From Desulfocicer vacuolatum DSM 3385 (GTDB taxonomy: Bacteria > Desulfobacterota > Desulfobacteria > Desulfobacterales > Desulfobacteraceae), in assembly GCF_900176365.1 (NCBI RefSeq), contig NZ_FWXY01000011.1, positions 1 through 64,000 on the forward strand: a DNA stretch of 64,000 nucleotides, read 5' to 3'. The notes beneath the pieces were generated by a model, which made no database searches, was not told the DNA's origin, and saw only the letters and a list, made by a program, of their open reading frames with translations. How positions within the stretch are numbered: position 1 is the stretch's first letter; each line of letters opens with the position of its first letter. Position numbers and translations under genes: made by a program. Below, piece by piece: positions 57,704-64,000 of the stretch.

Positions 57704-59887
57704 ATGATTACCATTAAAGGCATTTTGTCCCGGATCACCTTCCGTAATGAAGAAAATCACTACACCATTGCAAGAATAAAAGTTCATGGCACCAGGGAAC
57801 CGGTGGTGATTGTGGGGCACATGGCAGGGGTAGCCCAGGGGGAAACCCTTTCACTAAAGGGAAGCTGGGTGACCCATGTGAAATACGGCGAGCAGTTCAA
57901 AGTGGAATCCTTTGAAGTGATTTTACCTGCCACAGTGGGGGGCATTAAAAAATATCTGGGGTCTGGTATCATAAAGGGTATCGGTAAGACCATGGCCGAT
58001 AAAATCGTGGCTCGATTCCAGGAGAATGCCCTTGATATCATTGAAAATCAACCCCATCGCCTCAGGGAAATCCAGGGCATCGGAAAAGCAAAATGTGATC
58101 GTATCATAAAAGCCTGGGACAGTCATCATGCCGTTCGCCGGGTGATGCAGTTTTTGCAAGAGCATGGCATCGGGGTGACCCATGCCGCAGCCATTCTTAA
58201 TTTTTATGGTTCCAAGGCCCTTGAGATATTAAAAAAAAATCCATACTGGATCAGCAGGGATATCCCGGAAGCCGGGTTTGAGGTGGCAGACACCATTGCC
58301 ATGAAAGCCGGTGTAAAGCGAGATGACCCGGACCGGCTCAAAGCTTGTGTTGTACATTATTTGTTGAAATGGGAGGCTGACGGGCATGTTTTTACCCATA
58401 GATCCCAGTTGTTTCAGCAATGCGTTCAAATCACCGCTGCCCCGGAAGAGAGCATGAACACGGCCCTGGCATTCCTTGAACAGGCAGGTGAAATTATCAT
58501 TGAAAAAATGGATGAACAGGAATCAGATTCAGATGGTGATATAAAAACAGATGATAAAATTTATTTAAAGCGTCTCCATCGGGCAGAACAAGGCATTGCC
58601 CAGAGAATTGAGGCCATGCTCTCCATTGGGCCGCCACCCTTTGAGCTGGATGAACAGATCATTGAACAAGAGGTTCTCAAACGCCTGGCCCTGAAATTGT
58701 CCGGCGAGCAGATGGCAGTGGTGAAAGAGATTCTCACCCACCGGGTGGTGGTGATCACCGGTGGTCCCGGCACCGGAAAGACCACACTGGTGCGGTCTGT
58801 GTGTTCAATTTTTGCAAAGTTAAAACAGAGTGTAATGCTTACGGCCCCCACAGGTCGGGCCGCAAGGCGTCTTGCTGAAGTGACGGGCCGTAAAGCGTTT
58901 ACACTTCATAAAACCCTGCTCTATGATCCTGATGATGCCACCTTTGGCAGGGATATCACCAATCCCCTGGATATCGATGTGATGATTGTGGATGAATCCT
59001 CCATGGTGGATACCATGCTCATGTATCATCTTCTCCAGGCGGTTCCCATAACATCTGTGTTGATTCTGGTGGGGGATATTTTTCAGCTGCCGTCGGTGGG
59101 ACCGGGGAATGTCTTATCTGATATTATAAAATCCGGTGCGGTTAAAACATTTTCCTTAACCCGAATTTTTCGACAGGCTGAAAAAAGCCCCATTGTGATG
59201 AATGCCCACTGCATCAGAAACGGGCAGATGCCCTGTCTGGAACGGGATAAAAACAATAAAGGGTTGTCTGAGTTTTATTTCATTGAAAACAATGATCCCC
59301 GGCGGGTGGTGAGCACCATACTGGAGCTGTGCAACGGCAGAATTCAAAATGCTTTTTCCCATGTCAATGACATCCAGGTTCTCACCCCCATGCACAAGGG
59401 GGAGACCGGCACCATTAATCTCAATCAGCAGCTTCAGTCGGTGCTGAACCGCACCCCGGGGGGGATTAATGCAGGCGGCATGGTGTTTAAGACCGGTGAC
59501 AAAGTGATGCACCTTAAAAATAATTACCAGAAAGATGTTTTTAACGGTGACATTGGTGTGGTGGATGAGGTGGTGGCATCTGAAAACCGGCTGGTGGTGG
59601 ATTATGACGGCAGGCTGGTGGATTACGATATCATGGAGCTTGACGAACTCACCCTGGCCTATGCCGTGTCTGTGCATAAATCCCAGGGGTCTGAATATTC
59701 TGCGGTTGTTATTGCCATCACCACCATGCACTATCCCTTGCTCCAGCGAAATTTGTTGTACACGGCCATGACCCGGGGCAAGCACCTTGTTATTCTGGTG
59801 GGGTCCAGGCGGGCTGTGGAGATTGCCCTTAATAATAACCGTACTGATTTTCGTCTTTCCGGGTTGAGCCAGAAGATTCGGGCTTAA
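57704..59887 (+). CDS. recD2: RecD2-type DNA helicase
   Basis: This 727-residue superfamily 1B 5'-3' helicase has an N-terminal OB-like region (GILSRITFRNEENHYTIARI) and tandem helix-hairpin-helix segments (GSGIIKGIGKTMADKIVARF, LREIQGIGKAKCDRIIKAW; about 85-145), as in RecD2. The helicase core (about 325-720) has Walker A GGPGTGKTTLV, TAPTGRAARRLAE, DESSMVD, GDIFQLPSVGPG, LTRIFRQ, YAVSVHKSQGSEY and LLYTAMTRGK. The long HhH N terminus separates it from RecBCD-associated RecD. It acts in replication-fork and mismatch-related repair. It is co-directional and nearly contiguous with the gmhB-like gene. Confidence 0.94.
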   Translation: MITIKGILSRITFRNEENHYTIARIKVHGTREPVVIVGHMAGVAQGETLSLKGSWVTHVKYGEQFKVESFEVILPATVGGIKKYLGSGIIKGIGKTMADKIVARFQENALDIIENQPHRLREIQGIGKAKCDRIIKAWDSHHAVRRVMQFLQEHGIGVTHAAAILNFYGSKALEILKKNPYWISRDIPEAGFEVADTIAMKAGVKRDDPDRLKACVVHYLLKWEADGHVFTHRSQLFQQCVQITAAPEESMNTALAFLEQAGEIIIEKMDEQESDSDGDIKTDDKIYLKRLHRAEQGIAQRIEAMLSIGPPPFELDEQIIEQEVLKRLALKLSGEQMAVVKEILTHRVVVITGGPGTGKTTLVRSVCSIFAKLKQSVMLTAPTGRAARRLAEVTGRKAFTLHKTLLYDPDDATFGRDITNPLDIDVMIVDESSMVDTMLMYHLLQAVPITSVLILVGDIFQLPSVGPGNVLSDIIKSGAVKTFSLTRIFRQAEKSPIVMNAHCIRNGQMPCLERDKNNKGLSEFYFIENNDPRRVVSTILELCNGRIQNAFSHVNDIQVLTPMHKGETGTINLNQQLQSVLNRTPGGINAGGMVFKTGDKVMHLKNNYQKDVFNGDIGVVDEVVASENRLVVDYDGRLVDYDIMELDELTLAYAVSVHKSQGSEYSAVVIAITTMHYPLLQRNLLYTAMTRGKHLVILVGSRRAVEIALNNNRTDFRLSGLSQKIRA

Positions 59888-59982
59888 TTGCGGTGAAATT
59901 TTGCCTTGGCGTTTTTTTGTCTGCACGCCGGTGCCATACATAAAAGACCTGTCGGGCACAAATAAAGAGCTGAGTATTTACC

Positions 59983-60309
59983 ATGAGCAATGAAAGAAAT
60001 CAAACCGTCAGACAGGAGATTATTACGTATCTGGAGGAGGAACTTCGGTCGGTACGGGATTTATCCCAATCCATTGGTATTATGGAAAAGGATGTTTATC
60101 ACCATCTGGCCTTCATCGAAAAAACAGTGAGGCAGCAGAAGAAAAGGATTCAAGTGGAACCGTGCCATTGCCTGGATTGCGGGTTTCAATTTAAAAAACG
60201 TAAAACATTTAAAAAGCCGGGTAAGTGCCCCATGTGCAGGGACGGGAGGATCGCGTCTGCTTTGTTTCAGATTGTAGCAGAGGGTAAAGGTAATGATGGA
60301 AAAGGATAA
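59983..60309 (+). CDS. HTH/zinc-ribbon transcriptional regulator
   Basis: This 108-residue protein pairs an N-terminal winged-helix-like segment (QEIITYLEEELRSVRDLSQSIGIMEKDVYHHLAFIEK, about 10-50) with a C-terminal zinc ribbon (CLDC and CPMC separated by about 20 residues, with basic KKRKTFKK between them). This is the HTH plus Zn-ribbon predicted-regulator family (COG3357 type). Targets are unknown. It follows recD2 after 95 bp and is followed by a truncated family B element. Confidence 0.85.
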   Translation: MSNERNQTVRQEIITYLEEELRSVRDLSQSIGIMEKDVYHHLAFIEKTVRQQKKRIQVEPCHCLDCGFQFKKRKTFKKPGKCPMCRDGRIASALFQIVAEGKGNDGKG

Positions 60310-60379
60310 ATCAATTTACATGTCCTGACGGGCACAACGAATATTGGAAATTGTATGATGCCGACCCCGAGGTGCAATT

Positions 60380-60496
60380 TTCGTTGGCAAAGGCCTTGGT
60401 CGATAACATCAATAACAAAAGCCTGACCTTGTCGGCACACTGAGCCCATCGGTACATTTAAAAATGCCAGCTTTGAAATGAAGCCCGAAAGTTGAG
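60380..60496. mobile_element. Repeat family B, truncated copy
   Basis: Only the right two thirds remain (TTCGTTGGCAAAGGCCTTGG to CCCGAAAGTTGAGT), so the internal hairpin has lost its left arm. An independent sequence joins it near 60380. Confidence 0.8.
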
Positions 60497-60498
60497 TA

Positions 60499-60583
60499 AC
60501 TACCATGGGCAGATCATATTGGAATTTGACCTACCCACAGCAAAGCTTGAAATACGCCCCGGTTTACGGAGTATTTCATATAA
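60499..60583 (-). repeat. Repeat family A copy (inverted)
   Basis: CTACCATGGGCAGATCATATT, AAAGCTTGAAATACGCCCC and GGAGTATTTCATATAAA. It directly follows the family B end. Confidence 0.75.
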
Positions 60584-60675
60584 AAAATTGCCACGGGCAG
60601 ACCGCATTCTAACCCCGGTCTACCCATAACAAAGCTTGAAATATCTCCCTGATTTGAGGCGTATCTTTGTATGAA
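60583..60675 (-). repeat. Repeat family A copy (inverted)
   Basis: TTGCCACGGGCAGACCGCAT, CAAAGCTTGAAATATCTCC, and a degenerate end GTATCTTTGTATGA. Confidence 0.75.
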
Positions 60676-60683
60676 AAAACAGT

Positions 60684-61889
60684 TTATTTGAGGAAGGTGG
60701 CACCCTTTTCCACAACTCCTTCTTCAAATCGGGAGTATCGTAAGGGGTTATCCTTGTTTTCCATTTTACCTGTGGCCAGATCGGCAATGCGTTTTCCCGC
60801 AGCCGGGGCCATCATTACACCACACCAGTATCCACAGTTGAGATAAAGCCCTTTTACATCATCACAGGGGCCGATGACAGGTTTGTCATCGGGTGTATAA
60901 ACATACTGGCCCGCAGACACATCAATGTCTGAAGCCACAATGTTTTCAGCAATGTTTTCAAAAAAGGGATTGAGCCGGGACACACGATGGATGGATTCTG
61001 CAGCAAAATCCCAGTCCGTGGGAAGGTCTTCACTGGGGGGTGTTTCCGGTTCATCAGGGTCCACCCAGGCGCACAACACCCCACCGGCTTCGGGACGCCA
61101 GTAGCTGTGATTGATGAGATCCACCATAAAAGGGGCTTTTTCCGGTAACATGTCAGCAGATGTTTTAATATAAGCCTTTTGACGTCGTACGGTTTTAAAG
61201 GGAAGCTCCACTCCTGCCATTTTTCCGATTTCAGCAGCAAAGGGACCGGCACAGTTAACCACCATGCGGGTTTCAATGTTGCCATGGCTGGTTTCAACAC
61301 CGCAGATGCCGTCATCATCGGTTTGAATGCCGGTGACCTTGGTTTTCATATAAAAATCGGCATCATCGCTGCCCTTGGCAAAGGCATAGGTGCCTTCATG
61401 GGTGGAAAACCAGCCTTCTTCTTCATTAAATGTGGCAGCTTTTGCTTCGGGGGCAAGGAAAGAAAATTTTTCGTGCAGGGCCTTCCCTTTTAAAAATTCA
61501 GCAGATGTGACCCCAAGTTCGTGGTATCTATCCACAGCTTTTTCCAGTTCCGGAACCATGTCTTCATCATCGGTGACAAAGAGATATCCCCGCTGGGTCA
61601 GACCGATTTCAACATCGGGAATTCCCACGATTTCGTTGAAGTTCTCAAACATTTTAAGGCTTTCCATGGCCAGATCTGCCATGGATTTTTCCGTAAACTG
61701 GGTGCGGAAACATTCAGCACTGGCAGCCGTTGTCAAGGAGGAAAGGCCATCCCGCATTTCTAAAAGAACAACTTTCTTTCCGGCTTTAGAAAGCCAGAAT
61801 GCCGTTGCTGTACCTACAATACCGCCTCCGATGACCACAGCATCTGCTGTGATGTTGCCAAACTCTTTACCCACATAAATATTACCCAT
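60684..61889 (-). CDS. FAD-dependent amine oxidoreductase (DAO family, sarcosine oxidase beta-like)
   Basis: This 401-residue D-amino-acid-oxidase-family flavoprotein has an N-terminal dinucleotide fold ADAVVIGGGIVGTATAFWLSKAG, with the terminal acid in VVLLEM. It has a second FAD contact MVVNCAGPFAAEIG, and a C-terminal PDDKPVIGPCDDVKGLYLNCGYWCGVMMAPAAGKRIADL, typical of sarcosine/dimethylglycine oxidoreductase subunits. The ribosome binding site AGGAGAGAGGT precedes ATG 61889. It is transcribed divergently from an MttB-family methyltransferase gene. An N-methyl amine or imino acid is therefore the likely substrate, with electrons passed to a carrier rather than O2 in an anaerobe; this last point is inference. 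Confidence 0.85.
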   Translation of the reverse strand: MGNIYVGKEFGNITADAVVIGGGIVGTATAFWLSKAGKKVVLLEMRDGLSSLTTAASAECFRTQFTEKSMADLAMESLKMFENFNEIVGIPDVEIGLTQRGYLFVTDDEDMVPELEKAVDRYHELGVTSAEFLKGKALHEKFSFLAPEAKAATFNEEEGWFSTHEGTYAFAKGSDDADFYMKTKVTGIQTDDDGICGVETSHGNIETRMVVNCAGPFAAEIGKMAGVELPFKTVRRQKAYIKTSADMLPEKAPFMVDLINHSYWRPEAGGVLCAWVDPDEPETPPSEDLPTDWDFAAESIHRVSRLNPFFENIAENIVASDIDVSAGQYVYTPDDKPVIGPCDDVKGLYLNCGYWCGVMMAPAAGKRIADLATGKMENKDNPLRYSRFEEGVVEKGATFLK

Positions 61890-62527
61890 TACCTCTCTCC
61901 TTGCCTTGGTAAAAAATAGTTAAAATTTTTCAAAATTTATGCGCTTATTATATTAAATATTTTTTGATTTATAAATTGTTAGTCAAAGCATTTATTTATG
62001 AAGCACAATGTGAATTTGTATATCATTTGGCCCTGACTGAAAAACTAATAAAAGCAAATATCATACCACTATTTAAAATATATGAATATACAATGGGCGA
62101 GATTTATTCTATGAGATGGATGATCATAGGACTATTGCAAATAAAGGATAGAATAGCAAAATGAAAATGATTTAATCGGTTTTTTGATTATAACGGACTT
62201 GAAGTATAAATTATAATTTTTTGAAATTATTTAACTTAATCATTTGCGGAGCAAAGAAATTTTAGATTTTGGGATGGGTTGATTTTTAACTTTAAATCCA
62301 AAGAGATGATATAGTCTTATTGAAAACATAGCCCCCCTAAATCCGTTATAATTAAAGTATTTTAAACGTATTCCTATTTGGAAAAATTTTAAATTGCGTT
62401 GTATTTTACAAATTGCGTGAATTATAATTGATCAAAAAAATTTTATAAATATAAAAATACCTTACAAAATTCAAATTTCACGATATGTGAATCATATCAT
62501 CATCACGATCCAGGGAAAAAAATTCGA

Positions 62528-62556
62528 TTGACTTCCTGTATAACTATTTATATCTT
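62528..62556 (+). promoter_or_regulatory. Candidate sigma-70 promoter for the methyltransferase gene
   Basis: TTGACT (62528-62533) and TATCTT (62551-62556) have the ideal 17-bp spacing. They lie about 110 bp upstream of the start codon in A/T-rich DNA. Confidence 0.5.
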
Positions 62557-62567
62557 GTATGTACAAG
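62554..62567. promoter_or_regulatory. Operator-like palindrome CTTGTATGTACAAG
   Basis: A 14-bp palindrome (CTTGTA-TG-TACAAG) overlaps the end of the candidate -10 box, a position suited to repression. It shares TTGTATGTA with the site at 6706. The form resembles GntR/FCD-type operators. Confidence 0.45.
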
Positions 62568-62665
62568 TTATTTCAACCTAAGTTGATTTATTATGCTAAC
62601 AAGGCAACCTGTTGTGAAAATTTATTCTTTTTGTGGAACAACAAATAGTTATTGGAGATTGTGTG

Positions 62666-64000
62666 ATGTCGGATTTTGAAATCGGGTTTGAGCCCAGGCT
62701 TACCTTTTTAAGTCAGGAAGATAAAAAAAAATTATATGCATCTGCTTTGCAGGTTATGGAAGAAACCGGTATGCTGGTTCAGCATGAAGGGGCATTAAAA
62801 CTGTTATCCCATGCCGGGTGCAAGGTGGGAACAGACGGCATGGTTCGAGTGCCCGCGGCCCTGGTGGAAAAAGCCAGAAGCACGGTGCCCAATAATATTG
62901 CCATGTATGACCGTGAGGGAAATCATGCCATGGATCTTGGCGGCAGACGGGCTTATTTTGGTACTGGTTCTGATTTGATGTGGTCTGTGGAGTCTAAAAA
63001 CATGCAGCGCCATCGTACCTCTCTGGAAGACATTAAAACTGCAGCAAGGGTATGTGATGCTCTTCCCAATATCGATTTTATCATGTCCTTTGCCCACCCC
63101 CATGAAATGAATCCTGCTCTTTCGTATCTGGCAAGCTTTAAAGCCATGGTTGAAAATTGTACAAAACCCATTGTTAATACTTCGGAAAATCGAAATGATC
63201 TTGAGGCCATGTGGGAAATTTCCAAAATTTTGCGGGGGAGTGAAAAAGAGTTGCGGGAAAAACCATATTGGATACAGTATGCCGAACCCATAAGTCCCCT
63301 GAAACATCCCTTTACCAGCCTGGACAAACTGATTTTCTGTGCAGAAACCGGCTCCCCTGTGATTTACTCTCCTGCCCCCATTGCAGGCTCCACCGCACCC
63401 ATGAGTGTTGCCGGTCACATTGTCCAGGGGCTTGCCGAATCTTTTTTCGGCATGGTGGTTCACCAGCTCGCAGCCCCCGGAGGTCCTTTTTTGATGGGCA
63501 TTGGTGCAGCGGTTCTGGATATGAAAAGCGGGCAGTGTTCCTACAATGCACCGGAGTATCTTCTCACTTACATGGCCATGATCGAGATGAGTAATCATCT
63601 GGATATTCCCAACTGGGGATATGGCGGTACCAGTGATGCCCAGATTCCGGATATGCAGGCATCCTACGAGGCAGGTCTTGAAGCTTTTATGTCTGTTTTT
63701 GCAGGCTCCAACCTTAACCATGATGTGGGATATCTTGATTTTGGGCTCACCGGCAGTCTGGATATGATTGTCATTGTCAATGAAATGGTGGATCAGATTC
63801 AGCGAATGTACAAAGGCATTCCCATAAATGACGATACCCTTGCCATGGATGCCATTTCCCAGGGATTTGCCCAGGGGCAGTTTCTCACCACCCCCCATAC
63901 CATTAAACATTTGAGGAATGTGCAGTGGGAACCGGAATTGTTTTTTCGCCAAGGGCATGATAAGTGGGTTGAGCAGGGAAGGACTTCCCTGTTGGACCGG
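62666..64000 (+). CDS. Trimethylamine methyltransferase (MttB) family protein, no pyrrolysine codon seen; 3' end outside window
   Basis: The frame runs 445 codons from ATG 62666 (GGAG upstream) to the window edge with no stop, so the protein is C-terminally incomplete here. The sequence matches the MttB superfamily of corrinoid methyltransferases: LTFLSQEDKKKLYASALQVMEETG, VRVPAALVEKARSTVP, YFGTGSDLMWSV, SPLKHPFTSLDKLIFCAETG, GSTAPMSVAGHIVQGLAE and NWGYGGTSDAQIPDMQASYEA. No in-frame TAG occurs in the visible part, so it looks like a non-pyrrolysine member. Such members (MtgB, MtpB and relatives) demethylate glycine betaine, proline betaine or carnitine rather than trimethylamine. The divergent FAD amine oxidoreductase would suit further demethylation steps. 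Confidence 0.9.
   Translation, partial: MSDFEIGFEPRLTFLSQEDKKKLYASALQVMEETGMLVQHEGALKLLSHAGCKVGTDGMVRVPAALVEKARSTVPNNIAMYDREGNHAMDLGGRRAYFGTGSDLMWSVESKNMQRHRTSLEDIKTAARVCDALPNIDFIMSFAHPHEMNPALSYLASFKAMVENCTKPIVNTSENRNDLEAMWEISKILRGSEKELREKPYWIQYAEPISPLKHPFTSLDKLIFCAETGSPVIYSPAPIAGSTAPMSVAGHIVQGLAESFFGMVVHQLAAPGGPFLMGIGAAVLDMKSGQCSYNAPEYLLTYMAMIEMSNHLDIPNWGYGGTSDAQIPDMQASYEAGLEAFMSVFAGSNLNHDVGYLDFGLTGSLDMIVIVNEMVDQIQRMYKGIPINDDTLAMDAISQGFAQGQFLTTPHTIKHLRNVQWEPELFFRQGHDKWVEQGRTSLLDR

Larger units (their letters stand above)
60310..60683. other. Intergenic region made of repeats A and B
   Basis: It contains a 5'-truncated family B element (60380-60496) and two inverted family A copies (60499-60583 and 60583-60675). 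No other feature was found. Confidence 0.75.
61890..62665. other. A/T-rich divergent control region
   Basis: This 776-bp, strongly A/T-rich region lies between the flavoprotein and methyltransferase genes. A 66-codon frame inside it looks like chance. It contains a promoter-like pair and palindrome near 62528-62567, listed separately. Confidence 0.6.

Noticed and set aside
61964-62164. A 66-codon open frame between the flavoprotein and MttB genes
   Set aside because: A/T-rich, no ribosome binding site, no recognisable protein features, and it lies in the divergent control region.
62666-64000. Pyrrolysine (TAG) codon in the MttB-family gene
   Set aside because: Codon-by-codon reading of the visible frame found no in-frame TAG, including around the GGTSDAQIPD region where I would expect it.

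Overview
The window looks like a chromosomal segment from an anaerobic, sulfate-reducing Desulfobacterota, most likely a Desulfobacteraceae relative (Desulfobacula/Desulfobacter/Desulfobacterium type). The evidence is a DsrP-like NrfD membrane protein, a single-chain pyruvate:ferredoxin oxidoreductase, anaerobic-pathway corrin genes (cbiC, cbiA, cbiD), a trimethylamine methyltransferase (MttB) family protein, a DUF1638-hydantoinase fusion, and a cobalamin-binding radical SAM enzyme. No rRNA, tRNA or CRISPR array was recognised.

Layout. 1-1.7 kb: the 3' part of an IS4-family transposase abuts a dsrP-like gene that appears to have lost its 5' end. 1.8-6.1 kb (minus strand): a compact peptide-modification (RiPP) locus with a SPASM radical SAM enzyme, two paralogous Tat-signal precursors sharing a Cys-Gly-Gly-Gly-Cys core, and a B12-type radical SAM enzyme. 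I consider this the most novel system here. 7-10.6 kb: an outer-membrane barrel protein and a secreted PKD/Ig-like protein. 10.7-16.3 kb: a giant exonuclease-RecQ-UvrD fusion carrying an in-frame copy of a dispersed repeat. 16-21 kb: mntP, a hydrolase, an M23 peptidase, a CBS protein and a DnaJ protein. 21-25 kb (minus): a DUF1638-hydantoinase fusion followed by an exported propeller-like protein with an odd start, plus a shikimate-kinase-like gene. 26-34 kb: pncB, nth, cbiC-cbiA-cbiD, an aminotransferase and an acyltransferase. 34-40 kb (minus): dnaN-gyrB and an RdgC-like protein split over two genes. 41-44.5 kb: pyruvate:ferredoxin oxidoreductase. 44.7-51 kb (minus): cheR, a large multi-receiver hybrid kinase and a second hybrid kinase. 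51.6-60.3 kb: an MFS transporter, hsp20-lon-rlpA, a gmhB-like phosphatase, recD2 and an HTH/Zn-ribbon regulator. 60.7-64 kb: divergent FAD amine oxidoreductase and MttB-family methyltransferase; the last gene runs off the window.

Corrinoid chemistry recurs. The window supplies corrin-ring genes (cbiA/C/D) and two types of likely corrinoid user: the B12-binding radical SAM enzyme and the MttB-family methyltransferase. The latter sits divergently beside a sarcosine/dimethylglycine-oxidase-like flavoprotein, which suggests use of N-methylated amines or betaines.

Intergenic space is dominated by three dispersed repeat families. Family A is about 90 bp, REP-like, with about sixteen full or degraded copies, often paired and once inside a coding region. 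Family B is about 185 bp, MITE-like, with 13-bp terminal inverted repeats and 5-bp target duplications at two of three full copies. Family C is about 140 bp, with nested G/C-rich hairpins. They explain most of the non-coding stretches.
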